This document shows positions 10,754 through 23,079 of a stretch of 64,000 nt of DNA, in pieces. The first letter of the stretch is position 1, and each line of letters opens with the position of its first letter. Source of the stretch: Gaeumannomyces sp. JS-464 (taxonomy: Eukaryota > Ascomycota > Sordariomycetes > Magnaporthales > Magnaporthaceae). A program made the position numbers and the translations under genes. Below the pieces are notes generated by a model that was not told the origin of the DNA, did not search any database, and saw nothing but the letters and a program-made list of their open reading frames with translations. The stretch is taken from positions 3,286,001-3,350,000 of the forward strand of contig NGZR01000002.1 of assembly GCA_002197995.1 (NCBI GenBank), read 5' to 3'.

Positions 10754-11685
10754 TCACGCTATCTCAAAGAACCCTCCATCGCTCTCGCTGTCACTCTCAT
10801 CGTCGTCGGACTGGGCGTTTGGCAGTTCCTTAGCCTTCTTCTTGCCCTTACCATCCGCTGCGTCCTCTTTCTTGGCCCTTGACTTTTCGGGCTTGCTCTC
10901 GCCCGTAGCCAGTGCAGTCTCAGCTGGGACCTTATGTGTCCTAGCCTTGGACTCACCCCTGACTCGGGACGTCGGTTTTGTAACCTGATGAGCGCACGCT
11001 CTCCCTGCTTCATTGCCTCCTCCACCGTTGCCCAGATCGGCGGGCGTTCGGCGTGTAGGGCTAGCTCCGCCGCGGGCGTGTCGCCGGTCTCCTTAGAAGC
11101 TTTAGCCGAGGACGGGTACAGGCTGACGTACTGCTCCAGGAACGGGAAGTATATGGCGTAGTTGACGTCCACCTGCGCAATGTACAGATCCTTCTGGAGC
11201 TTGGCTATCTCGTCCGGATCCTTGGCCCCGTCGAGTTTCTTCTGGATCTTCTTCGCTAGCCTCTGTGCCTTTTTGCGTTCTAATCAAGTGACCGAAAGTC
11301 TCCAGTCAGCGCTCCGAGCGGGCGAACGGCGCGGTGCGGGATGAAGGGCATATTCGGCCATGCTCACCAAAGAAGCGCACCATGTGGTATTTGCCGATCA
11401 TGCTACTCCTCAGCTTCTTGTCCTGAGCCTCTTGGATCCGCTGCTTCAGCGCCACCAGCTCGCGCTCGAGGTCCTTCTGCACGTTTGCGGGCATCGGCTT
11501 CTCGTCTCCAAACTGTTTCTGGAGGCGCCGCTGTATCGTGCGCACCCGCTTCTTCATGGCGCTGGTAGAAGCATCCTCGGCCGCGGGGTCTTTCCTACCC
11601 TGCTTTGGCTTCTTTCTCGAGGGCCATGCTTGTGGTGGCCGCCGCCCTGGCCGTCGACAGATGAGTACGGGCGTTTCGTCCCCAT
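10754..11685 (-). CDS. EFG1: rRNA-processing protein EFG1
   Basis: Nucleolar factor needed for 18S rRNA maturation in yeast. The start is the ATG at 11685-11683 ([20 protein letters not shown]). Exon 1 (11685-11368) carries the family core [20 protein letters not shown] followed by [17 protein letters not shown] and [20 protein letters not shown] intron of 88 nt leads to exon 2 (from 11279), with [19 protein letters not shown], then [20 protein letters not shown]. The tail is Lys-rich and acidic ([28 protein letters not shown]), ending at 10754. Two frame breaks, at G3 runs 11621-11623 and 10966-10968, are each repaired by one extra base. The strong family match makes the call firm. The gene is head-to-head with SEA4. 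Confidence 0.9.
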
Positions 11686-12512
11686 TTTGGTTCGTGTGCA
11701 AGTGTGGTTCGATGCGACGGAATATCGCTCGCTATGATTGGGTTCGTCCAGCCGAGAAGAGACCTGGGCCGGCAGACGGTTCAAGACTAGACTAGAATTC
11801 AGGCGCTGGTTTGTAAGACAAAGTAAACGGCGTTATCGTGAACTGCCTGGCGGCATGAACCTATGGCCCAAAATTTCCAGGCCGACACTGCCCGCCCAGC
11901 AGAGGCCCCACCAGGAACTTTCTTCTGGGCCTGATCCCAGGCAGTTTGGTTATCTTATCGGTCATGTGATGCTACACACAGCCTGCCTACCTACACAGAT
12001 CCCCACTGCTTTGCGGTAGACGCCTGCCCCTTGAATCGCGTTCGCAAACGAACAAAGCCGACCTGTCTCGGTTCAAGGGCAATTACAGCATCACAGGATC
12101 GAATTTGGGAGACAAGTCCAAGGCAAGGTGCAAACCGGATGCAGAAAAATGATAATGGCCAGAACGTGATGTATGTTACTCTTCTTCCTTCTTTCCAAAC
12201 CCTCTGATTCTCAAGTTCTACCTCCCCGGGCTGGCACGTGCCAAGTTCGCCCTGACAATGAACCTTCCCAGTCCTTCGATTACGCTGGATGTTTAGGAGA
12301 CGTGATGTGACGGCCTCAGTTCGAGGAAACTGCTTGCTGCGTTGAATCAATTGAGCCTAGGTAGGGGCTCCTTATCCGCACATTGGACCAAAAGCCGTCC
12401 TTGAGCTCAAGGGATTGGAGGCGCCCGTGCTTGTCAACGCTGAGCCACTTGTTGTGTCTGCCTGGTGGACGTCGCCATTTGCCCGCCCATCACAGAATAA
12501 GGGGTTTCCATC
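11686..12512. other. Divergent promoter EFG1 / SEA4
   Basis: 827 bp shared upstream region of two head-to-head genes. Includes CCTACCTAC near 11988 and a CCTAGGTAGG unit at 12354-12364. No other gene seen. Confidence 0.5.
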
Positions 12513-15500
12513 ATGGATCGTCCGGAGCCAGGGCTGATCAAATGGTCGCCCAACGCCAAGTTCGACTCGTTCCTCCACATCAACCTGCAGCATCGGGTAG
12601 TCCAGGTTTACGAGCCCGAGGGCCATGCCAAGAACGGTAGCTTTCAGTACAAGAAGTTGTCGCAGCACGACGACTTCCCGCCTCTTACCACCTACGACTG
12701 GTCGCCGTCGATGCCCGGCCTCTTGGCCGTCGGCACGCAGGCTGGTATTGTCAACCTGCTACGCATCGACGACAACTCCAACGCCTACCTGGAGCTCAAC
12801 CTCAAGATGGCCCGGACCTGCCAGGCCGTCGCCTTCAGCACCCAGGGCATGCTCGCGGTCGGCCTCGATAGAGTCAGGAGCGACCAGTGCCTCTATGTCT
12901 GGGACGTGAACCGGCTCTCCAGCATGAACTCGGGCTCTGCGGGCAAGGGGTTCCCTTCAGGCATCGATCCCTTCATTGAGCCCGCCGTCCGTCGCGAGCC
13001 CAGTCTATCCGTTTCGAGCGTCAAGTTCTTTGAGGACAACCCCAACACGCTAGTTGTGGGCATCAAAACCTCGGGACTGCGCATCCACGATATACGCGGT
13101 ATGTTTTGATCTTGTGTTACTCATGCCATATAAGCCTGCATAGCTTCCAACCTATCTTCGTAGCCAAAACTTTGTGCTCGGACTGACGGCCGTGTCGAGT
13201 GCTTCCTCAGCTGGACACAACCCCGTTTCGCGCTACGAGACCAAATGCAACAATAACCTTGCCATCGACTACGCCGACCAGAACTATTTTGCCTCCTCCG
13301 CCCTGGATCAGCCAGGGATCATGGTCTGGGACCGTCGAGCCACTGATCCGTTCCAGGTGGCACCATCATACCTCAACGCCCACCAGGACGGGCTCCCGTT
13401 TGGCGGTGCCCTGTGGCTCGAGAACGCTCTTGAGCTCGAGTCCAACCAGTCCATGAGTGACAGCAAGAACTCATTCATCCGATCCCTGCGGTACTGCCGG
13501 GACCATCGGGGGTTGCTGGCGGTGCTTTCGCGGACTGGCCAGCTCAAGGTGCTAACAACCACCAAGGAGCCGATCGAGGAGGTAGTCGAGGACAGTCCAG
13601 AGCTGCTGCTTGTGAGGAGATCTCACGAGATGGACAACTACTATTCGGACCCGGCCAAGAAGAATGAACGGATCGTTTCGTTCGATTGGGTCACGATGGC
13701 CAACCCTGTCCAGCGCCCGAGACTGCTCGTACTTCGGGCCAACGGCGCTTTCGAGATCTTGGAAGTGCCATCTTTTGCAAGGACGTATCCATACAAACTT
13801 TCTCCTTGGAAAGCACCTCATAGAGGCCTCGAGTGTGAGTAACGCAGATGAAGCAGATTGCATGGCGCTTTCGATGGCAGATTGATACTCATGAGTGCAA
13901 ACCGCATCTAGCTGGAGGAAACCACCACGACATCATAAGATTTGAGCCACACCAGGCAACACAAATTCTTGCACCGGCCATTTCCGAGGATGAGCTTGCC
14001 GACATTCCGATATTTGGCGGAAAGAAGCCTGATGTCCTGGGTATTGTGCAGGGCTCCCTCCAGACCCGCATTCCGTCCACTGATCTGTTGCAAGATCTGG
14101 CGGCCAAGGACTCTCCTACCCTCCCAGAGTCGTTCAAGAATGCGACATCGGTGGCGGAAAAGATGCGCATACTAAGGCAGTACGCTAAGGAACACTTGCG
14201 GGATTCTCCTCAGAAGGCCTCTTCACGGGCAGACAGCGCCACTCAGGCAATGTCCTCGCTAGCAGTCTCAGAAGGCCGACTGGTCACCAACCGTGAGCGG
14301 CACGAGGAGCTCCTCTCGCTCACCATGGGCACAATGGGTTTCCCAAAGGATGCCCAGATCTTCCTGAACAATGTCCCGCTGCTAAGAGCGAAGGAAATGT
14401 ATTTGTTTGACTACGAAAAAAACAGGAGCATTGTCGCCGATGACCCTTGGCTACGGGACGCATGGATTTGGATCTTGGGTAAGATATCCCCTTGAGCTAT
14501 CGGTCGCGTTTACAATATCGTCTCCGTCTGGTCGCTTGTCACTGACATAAAATGCAGGTGCCGAGGAGGCAGTCGCCGATGGCGGAATGATCTCGCACCC
14601 CCTTGATCTGAGCTACATGGGAGTAGCGACAGTGTGGCTCAATGACCTGGGTAAGCCGACCCCAACGCACAACGCCACTCTTTGTGCTGAAGATCTAAAA
14701 CATACTGACTTGAGAATGACACCAGGGAAAAAACCCTCGACTAGATTGGCTGATGGAAGCACAGTGACTCCTGATATCTCGGCCTGGGAACGTTCGATTA
14801 ACGCAATGTGTAGGAAGCGCGGAATTTCGAGGTTCGAGGGAGTCGAGACAAAGAGGCCTCACCACCGAGAGCTGTGCCTGGATATTTGTGGCTGGGGCCG
14901 GGCTGCGCCGGCGGATCTACTCGAATTCGAGCAGATACCTGCATCGGAGAAGACTTCAACGTGGCATACCATGAGCACGGCACATGCCCTCTTCTCAGGT
15001 GATACGAAGCACGCGGTGGAGATACTACGGAAGGCGAGCTCGGAATATCCGGAGCTCCTGTTCGTGTCGCTCGCTCTCCAGCTTATTGGGCGGGGGACAA
15101 CACACTGGCCAAGGAGCAGCTGGACTTTGACGAGAAGGTGGCGTCACGGACGGACCCCTACCTCAGGGCCATATCGTCACTCATCGCAACTGGTGACTGG
15201 ACCACGATCACTAACCAGAGATCGCTACCGCTTAGAGAGCGAGCCTTTGTTGCAGTCCGACATCTGACGGACGACCAACTGACGGAATGGCTCCGAAAGG
15301 AGGTTGACATTGCGATCGAGCACGGCGACATTGAAGGCATCGTGCTGACCGGGATTACGGACAAGATGGTAGACATACTAGCCAAGTATGTCGAGCGGTT
15401 CCACGATTTGCAGACGGCCGCCCTCATCATGTCCATCTGCGCGCCCAGATACATCGATGACTTTCGATGTGCAGCCTGGCGCAAATCATACCGCGCCTAC

Positions 15501-16094
15501 CTTCAGCGGCACCGAGCATTCCTCCAGCGGACCAAGTTCGAAGTGGAGAGCACCAAGAAGAGCAAGCGGGATGGCCTCCCGACCATCAAGCCGCCGTTCC
15601 GGCAGATTGCGCTACGGTGCATATACTGTGACGCTGAGACCTCGCTGTCTAGGGGACCCTCGACGGGCAGCATGCTGCACGGCCCTTCAGCCCTGTCGGC
15701 GACGATCACCGTCGGCGGAGGCGGCGTCGTCATGGGCCCGGCACCGCCGCCACCCCCACCGCCGCCCCCGTCGTCGTCTGGCGCGGGCGAGTCGAACCCC
15801 CTCATGGCCAAGCTGGCGGACGCGGGCATCAGCTGCCCGACGTGCAAGCGGCACTTGCCGCGATGCGTGGTGTGTCTCGAGGTGGTGGGCATGCCGCGTT
15901 CGGACCGGCCTGAGCTGGTGGCGGATCCCCAGGTGCGGCTCGCCGCGCGATTCCCGACCTTCTGCCTAAAGTGCGAACACGTGCTGCACCTGGACCACGC
16001 GAGGCAATGGTTCGCAAGGCATGCCGAGTGTCCTGTGCCGGAGTGTCGGTGTAAGTGTAACTTCAGGGCCAACCCGGAGCTGAACTACAAATGA
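12513..16094 (+). CDS. SEA4: SEA-complex subunit SEA4 (MIOS/WDR-type)
   Basis: Subunit of the SEACAT/GATOR2 complex, which promotes TORC1 signalling at the vacuole. The N-terminal half is a WD40-type propeller (LIKWSPNAKFDSFLHI, then TTYDWSPSMPGLLAVGT, then NYFASSALDQPGIMVWDRR), followed by a helical solenoid and a C-terminal Cys/His zinc module: CIYC, CPTCKRHLPRCVVC, CLKCEHVLHLDH, CPVPECRCKC. Five exons: 12513-13098, 13164-13834, 13912-14478, 14558-14650 and 14726-16094, all with GT-AG introns. The joint of exons 1 and 2 needs one more A in the run at 13166-13169, giving NFVLGLTAVSS. One G is missing in the run at 15092-15096, restoring NTLAKEQLDFDEKVASR. A paired shift at 14728-14765 is also likely. 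A poly-Pro run precedes the zinc module. Length of about 1,090 residues fits the family. Confidence 0.9.
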
Positions 16095-16620
16095 AGGAGG
16101 CTTGACGTTGGAGAATAGTTGTAAGACGCCAGGCGGGCTGTACAAAGGAGCTGGTCAGGTGTTTGTACCATATTGCAGTGTCGTGTAGTACCTTCATCAG
16201 ATGTCTTTCTGTATTAGGTAGGTAGACAGGTACCTAGGCATCGAGTTGTATAAACTCTTGTCCTCTGCCTTGTTTTCGCCGACCAGACGACGAAAATAGA
16301 GGTTCTGTCGTTACCATATGCAATAGCACCCGCACTGGGCGCTGTCAACTCGAACACGGGTTAGGGTTAGCCTACAAGGGACGAGTCAAAATTCAGAGTG
16401 GATCCTGTCAATTAAAGTCGCGTCCCCCAGCCAGCCTGAACATCCCGGTTTGGCAAACGCGACCAGGCGGCTTGCTCTGCGATTTTCACGTCGCCAGCAC
16501 CGGACCGAATCACCACCACGCTCGCACCGACGCAATCCAGACGGCGCGCGCAAACAAAATACTCATCAGACAGCGGTCGCATCAACAGCAGCCGTATCGA
16601 CGGCACATACATCTCCAGCC
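16095..16620. other. SEA4-POB3 intergenic region
   Basis: 526 bp containing the SEA4 3' flank and POB3 promoter. Holds a CCTAGGTA-type cluster at 16213-16239 and a telomere-like motif at 16358-16370. Confidence 0.55.
16358..16370. promoter_or_regulatory. Telomere-like GGGTTAGGGTTAG motif (telobox)
   Basis: Two tandem TTAGGG units, 250 bp upstream of the POB3 ATG. Short interstitial copies act as Tbf1/telobox-type promoter elements in several fungi; that role here is inference. Confidence 0.45.
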
Positions 16621-18475
16621 ATGTCGGTCTTCGAGAGCTTCGACAACATTTACCTGGACCTGTCCAAAGAAAGCGGAAAGTGCAGGTTCGCCGAGCATGG
16701 CCTAGGATGGAAGCCCTCGGGCGGCGGCGATGCCTTCACCCTCGATTCGAGCAATATCGGCGGCGCCAACTGGAGCCGAGCCGCCAAGGGATACCAGGTC
16801 AAGATTATGCAGCGCAACTCGGGACTCATTCAGTTGGATGGTTTCCAGCAAGAGGTTAGCATTTTCCTCAAGCCGGCTTTTCTTGTGAAGACGATGGGGG
16901 GGGCCGCGCATATCCTAACGTTTCTGTATTGCGCAACAGGACTATGAGCGACTCACCAGAGTCTTCAAGAACTGGTACAGCCACAACCTCGAGAACAAGG
17001 AGCACTCGCTCCGCGGCTGGAACTGGGGCAAGGCCGAGTTCGGCAAGGCGGAGCTCACCTTCAACGTACAGAACCGGCCTTCGTTCGAGGTCCCGTACTC
17101 GGAGATATCCAACACGAACCTGGCGGGCCGCAACGAGATCGCCGTCGAGTTCGCGGTGAATGAGGACAGCGGCAAGGGCAAGGGCCAAAAAGCCACCGCC
17201 GGGAAGGACCAGCTCACCGAGATCAGGTTCTACATACCCGGCACCACCACCAGGAAGGAGGCCGAGGGCGAGGATGCCGCCAGTGACGCCGACGAGGAGG
17301 AGAAGAACGCCGTTACGATCTTTTACGATACCCTCATCGAGAAGGCGGAGATTGGCGAGACGGCTGGTGACACCATTGCGACTTTCCTCGACGTCCTACA
17401 CCTTACTCCCAGAGGTCGGTTCGACATCGACATGTACGACGGTTCGTTCCGCCTCCGCGGAAAGACGTACGACTATAAGCTGCAGTACGATGCGATCAAG
17501 AAGTTCATGGTCCTGCCCAAGCCAGACGAGATGCACTTCCTGATCTGCATCGGACTGGACCCGCCTCTGCGCCAGGGCCAGACGAGATACCCTTTCATCG
17601 TCATGCAGTTCAAGCGGGACGAGGAGGTTACGCTTGACCTGAATCTGACCGAGGAGGAGCTTAACGTCAAGTACAAGGACAAGCTCCAGGGCCACTACGA
17701 GCAACCCCTGCACCAAGTTGTTACTTACATCTTCCGGGGGCTTGCAAACAAGAAGATTACCGCGCCCGCCAAAGGCTTCCAGACGTGAGTTACCCCGCTA
17801 CAAGCAAAATACAAATCGCGGTGTGCTACATTCTGTTTGCTAACAGATAGTCTTGGACGAACATAGACACCTGGGCAGACGGGCATCAAATGCTCAATCA
17901 AGGCCAGCGAGGGTTTCCTGTACTGTCTGGAGAAGGCATTCATGTTCGTGCCGAAGCCAGCGACGTACATCTCATACGAGCAGGTGGGATCGGTCACGTT
18001 CTCGCGTATTGGAGGCGCCGTCTCGGCGACGCAGACCTTCGACATCACGATCCATATGAGGACCGGAACGTCGTCGCAGTTCAGCAACATCAACCGAGAG
18101 GACCTCAAGGCGCTCGAGTCCTTCTTCCAGGCCAAGGAGTTGCGCGTCAAGAACGAGCTCGACGAGGACGCAAACCTGATGGCAGCGGCCATGCGCCAGC
18201 AGGCCATGGACTCGTCCGACGACGAGGTTGGTCCCCGCGCGGACCGCGGCTCGGCCGACGAGGACGAGGAGAGCGTGGACGAGGACTTCCAGGCCGACTC
18301 GGAGAGCGAGGTCGCCGAGGAATTCGACTCAGACCACGAGAGCTCCGGCTCGGGCAGCGACGAGAGCGACGTGGACAACCGGGTCGGCAACGAAGGAGAC
18401 GACGATGACGATGACGACGAAGATGATGAAGAGGAAGAGGAGAAGCCGCCCAAGAAGAAGAAGAAGACGACCTAG
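16621..18475 (+). CDS. POB3: FACT complex subunit POB3 (SSRP1-like)
   Basis: Histone chaperone subunit that, with Spt16, reorganises nucleosomes during transcription and replication. Exon 1 (16621-16854) starts MSVFESFDNIYLDLSKESGK. Exon 2 (16940-17784) carries the POB3 N-terminal and SSRP1 domains (NWGKAEFGKAELTF, RGRFDIDMYDGSFRLRGKTY). Exon 3 (from 17867) has the double PH-like Rtt106-type region (IKCSIKASEGFLYCLEKAF, SYEQVGSVTFSRIGG). It ends in a long Asp/Glu/Ser tail and a basic terminus (PPKKKKKTT). As in yeast Pob3, the HMG box found in animal SSRP1 is absent. At the exon 2/3 joint one G is missing from the run at 17873-17875; adding it gives HLGQTGIKCS in frame. Length of about 570 residues is normal. 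Confidence 0.95.
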
Positions 18476-19590
18476 AACTGACCGTCTATCTTGTATCACA
18501 TCCTTGGTCTTATCCTTGTCGGTTTGTCTGCTATAACAAAAGATCCTGGCTGTGATCCCGGCCAGGAATTTGAGGGGCGTTTAGGGGGACGGTTTATTTG
18601 AACGACTAATACACAACTTTTGACTTGACGCAAGAATCCACGATGGGAGGAAATCATGCAATGGATATCTGTACCTACCAACTGCTGCTATCAAAGGAGG
18701 GCAGCTTGACAGACGATACACTTCATACCAGAAACCAGAAAGACATGGACCCCAGGCCCAGTACCTAGGCTAATGGGAAGTTCAGGGCGGATGGCGCTGG
18801 CTATGAGGCGAATTGAGGCAAAACACAATCCCCAAGATTGGTGGGTGAAAAGGGATCCAGATTGGAGGGGTTCTTTTTCCCTGAATGCCTGTGCCTGCAT
18901 CAATCCACGCGCATTTTTTTGACCGCCGAGTCGGAGCTTGGAAGGCTGGGGAGCCCCTGCCCCACCTAACAGCGCGGGTCGAAGGGCGGGCAGAACCACT
19001 CTGGAACAACAAAAAAAGACGTTGATTTGGGCGTAGGGCATTAAGGTTGTCCCCCAAAGCTTTCTTGCCCTCAGCCGTCACGCCCGCCTGAGATTTTATC
19101 CGCGCCTTGCACGCAATATCCAGCAGAGCCGAAATTTTTTGTGGGCAAAGACCCGGACAGCCTCCCTTTTCCTCCTGCGACCACCTCCAACCCAACCTCT
19201 GCACTCGGCTACCGAAGCAGCAAGCACGCCGCGGGATCGAGTGACCTCAGTCTGTCTGCTGTCGAGCCACCCCGGGCCAGTCAGGAAAACCCGAAATAGT
19301 CGTGCGCGCATCAGTTGGTGCCGTGCCAGCCCAACCATCAAGACAAACCACCCAGACACCGACCTTCGACTCTACGCTCGGCTGCCCGGCATGCATGCTC
19401 GGTAGCTTCGCCCACGGCTCAACAACTATGTTGCGTGCACTGGCAAAGGGCTGCCGTTCAACCGCAGCTGACTAACGACGCCGAGAGGATACCTATCTTG
19501 GCCCATTCTTTTTCTTTGTTTTCTGCCATCTTCCTCTGCTTCTTTTTTTTTTTCCCCGCTTGTTTGTAACGCTCTAGCGGCGCATAGAAA
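18476..19590. other. POB3-LOS1 intergenic region
   Basis: 1.1 kb of 3' flank and promoter/leader. A CCTAGG palindrome occurs at 18763-18770, and the 100 bases before the LOS1 ATG are strongly T/C-rich. No gene or RNA recognised. Confidence 0.5.
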
Positions 19591-22500
19591 ATGGACGCGC
19601 AGGTAAGCAAGCCCATGCCCGCACGAGGGAGGTGGGCAGCTAGATTTGGCGGTCGCTGCCCGCCCCGCGATGTGGCTCAACGCACTGCGGGGGAACCCAA
19701 GCCCGTCCGAGTTGGGACGACCACGCCGGCAGAAAGGCCATGTCGGCAGGCCACCACCACTGGGCAGCCACTCTCTATATACACACACTCACGCACGCCA
19801 TATACCCCAACCCCAATAACACCAGCACCCATTCACAAAGCCTTGGGCACGACACTGACGCTGTTAACCTTGGGTCGCGTGCCCTCCCCCGCGCACCGCA
19901 CCTCCAGATCGAGAACGCGATCCGCGTGGCCTGGGACCCCCAGGCTGAAGAATCATTAAAGGCCCAGGCGTTCGAGTTCCTCACCCAGCTCAGGAACGAC
20001 CCGCAGGCCTGGCAGATATCCACCACGTTATTCACTCGGTGGCCTCGGACTCCGATGTCTCCGCCTCGTCTCGCTCGAGATCGTCAATCGGGCCGTCCAC
20101 ACGGGCACCCTCGACTCCCAGAGCCTGCTGTTTTTAAAAGATACCCTGTTCGGCTATGCTAGGCGCTCCTACGGCCCCGGCGCCCAGGAGGCCGCCGACC
20201 CTCCTCATCTCCAGAACAAGCTCGCCCAGACTTTGACGTACCTCTTCGCACACCTCTACAATGGTGGTTGGGAGACTTTCCTCGGCGATTTCCTTAGCCT
20301 GACCGCCTTGGACGCCGCCAACCCCCGCCAGAGGGACAACGTACAGGGCGTGATCCTCTACCTGCGCATCCTTGGCTCAGTCCACGATGAGATCGCCGAC
20401 GTCATCCTAGCCCGCCAGTCCAGCGAGGCCAAGCGCAACACCAGCCTCAAGGATGCCATCCGTGAGCGCGACATGCGCGTCGTTGTTGAGTCCTGGCAAG
20501 ACTTGCTTGCCCAGTACGCTGGCCGCGACGACTCCATCGTTGAGCTCACCATGAAAGTCCTGGGGAAATGGGTCAGCTGGATCGACATCTCGCTCGTCAT
20601 TACCCAGGACATGCTGAACCTGATCTTGCCACTGATCGGCCGCTCCACGTCTGGTACCGACCTCATCCGGGACGCTGCCATCGAGGCTTTCAACGAGATT
20701 GTTGGCAAGAAGATGAAGCCTGTCGACAAGACGGAGCTGATCGGCTTCCTCAACCTGCGCCAGATTGTCGCCGAGCTGGTCGCCAGCCCCCCACTCAACG
20801 AGTTCCGTCATACCCCCCGGTACGACACCGACCTCGCCGAGGCTGTGGCCAAGCTGGTTAACACGGCTATCACCGACATTGTGCGCGTTCTCGAGGACAA
20901 CTCGGTGCCTAATGACTCCCGCGCAAAAGCCGAGCAGCACCTGCAGGACTTTCTACCCCTTCTTCTCCGCTTCTTCGCCGACGAGTTTGACGAGGTCTGC
21001 TCGACCGTGATAGCCTCCCTCACCGACATCCTGACATTCCTGCGGAAGGTCCCGAATTTGCCCGATACGTATCGATCTATGCTCAGCCCTATTTTGGATG
21101 CCATAGTTACCAAGATGCGCTTCGACGAGACCTCGCGGTGGTTCGAGAGTGAGGAAGGCGAAGAGGAGGCTGAGTTTTTAGACCTGCGCAAGCGGCTGCA
21201 GAATCTCCAGAAGAGCGTGGCTGCAGTCGATGAGAACCTCTTTGTTGAGGTCATAAGCAACCTTGTGGCCACGACTCTGCAAAATCTGAACGAGCGCGGT
21301 GCACAGATGGACTGGCGGGACGTCGACCTAGCCCTTTATGAGTTGCTGCTGTTCGGCGAGATCGCTCAGCCCAGCCAAGGCGTGACCTCTAAGAACCAGG
21401 GTCCCAGCGCGGCAGCAGAAAGGTTAGAAGCCATCATGCGTAAACTGGTTGAGTCGGGTAAGAGGCCCCTGGTTCCGTTTGATTCTCGCAGCCTTCATGA
21501 CTGCCACGTATCGCCCCGAGGCCTCGACCTCGCCCCAGCAGCCTGCTAACCCTTGTCCACACCAGGTGTCGCCGAGTATTCCCACCCTGGCATTCTCCTC
21601 CAGTACTTGGAGATATGTGTGCGGTATTGCCAGTTCTTTGAGCAGAACCAGTCATATATCCCTCGTGTGCTGGAGAACTTTGTCCGGCTAGTGCACCACG
21701 AACACCCGAGGCTGCGCGTGCGATCGTGGTACCTTTTCCACCGATTGGTCAAGCAACTTCGTGCGCAGGTTGGCAACGTGGCCGAGACCATCATCCAGTC
21801 CATCGCAGACCTCCTGCCAATCAAGGCCGAGGTTCCCGACGACGATGGTGAGCCGTACGACATGTCCTCGGACGAGACGGACAACTCGGCCGGTGCCGTC
21901 TTCAACAGCCAACTATATCTCTTCGAGGCTATTGGCTACATATCTTCCACCCAGGCCACGCCTGCTGAGAAGCAGGCCTTGTACGCGCGCTCGGTCATGG
22001 ATCCCCTATTTTCTAATATGGAGAGCCATCTCTCCAAGGCCAAGTCGGGCGACAAGCAGGCCGTGCTCCAGATTCACCACATAATCATGGCGCTGGGCAC
22101 TCTGGCCTACGGTTTTTCGGACAACAGAGGACAGGGCAACCAGAGGCAGGCTCCTGACAAGCTCGTGTCAGACGAGTTTTCTAGGGCGGCAGAAGCCATT
22201 CTGATCGCGCTTGGAGAGCTCAACTCGACAAGAGATATCCGGGACGCCTGTCGCTTCGCCTTCTCGCGCATGCTAAATGTGCTTGGGTCCGCCGTTCTGC
22301 CACAGCTCCCCAGGTGGATCGAGGGTCTTTTGTCCCAAAGCTCGACCAAGGATGAAATTGCCATGTTCCTTAGGCTTCTTGACCAGGTCGTCCACAGCTT
22401 CAAAGCAGAGATCTCCAGCGTGCTCGACCTCTTGCTCACTCCTCTCCTCCGGCGCGTGTTCAGCGCCCTTGGCGAGCCCATCACGGGCACAGACGACGAG

Positions 22501-23079
22501 GTCCAGCTGGGCGAGTTACGAAGGGAGTATCTCAGCTTCCTGCTGGTTATTCTCGACAACGACCTTGGGAATGTTCTTGTCAGCGAGACCAACCAGGGTT
22601 TCTTTGAACAGCTCATTTCCTCTGTCATTACCCTAGCCAAGACGATCGGTCACGGTAATATGGTGGCTAGTCGGCTAGCCTTCTCTACGCTTACCCGCGT
22701 CGTAAACGCTTGGGGAGGCCCAGACGTTGCGAACATTGCGGCGAACCCCTCTGCGCCTACAGGCGCCCCTTCGCCAGCCATTCCCGGGTTCGACCAGTTC
22801 ATGATCGATCGTTTCCATGCGGCTTGCTGGGAGGTCATTAAAGACCCGCAGTTCAACCCGGGCAAGGATGCACAGACGAAGCAGGTGCTCAACGAGATTG
22901 CGGGCCTGGAGCAGGCTATTTACACCAAGACGGGAAATGCCTTCATCAACAACCTGCAGAGCTCGCTATTCCCCCTCCTCGGCGTTGATGGGACCGAATT
23001 CCTTCGGTCTATGACCACGTCGACTGAGAAGAAGGTGTTTGGCAATTACCTACATAACCTTGTCAAGAGCCGGCGGTGA
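19591..23079 (+). CDS. LOS1: Exportin-T (tRNA exportin LOS1/XPOT)
   Basis: Karyopherin that carries mature tRNA out of the nucleus with Ran-GTP. A four-codon first exon (MDAQ, 19591-19602) is followed by a 305-nt intron. Exon 2 (19908-21457) begins IENAIRVAWDPQAEESLKAQ, the characteristic exportin-T N-terminus, and continues through RLVSLEIVNRAVHTG and TLTYLFAHLYNGGWETFLGD. Exon 3 (21566-23079) encodes further HEAT-type helices (YCQFFEQNQSYIPRVLENF) after an intron with a perfect CTAAC branch point. The frame slips around 20050-20075 between LFTRWPRTP and RLVSLEIVN, needing two added bases or one removed. The final 500 codons are uninterrupted. Size of about 1,020 residues is normal for the family. 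Confidence 0.93.

Noticed and set aside
16358..16370. Telomerase RNA template (CTAACCCTAAC on the minus strand)
   Set aside because: The intergenic space is only 526 bp, while filamentous-fungal telomerase RNAs are much longer; a promoter telobox is simpler.
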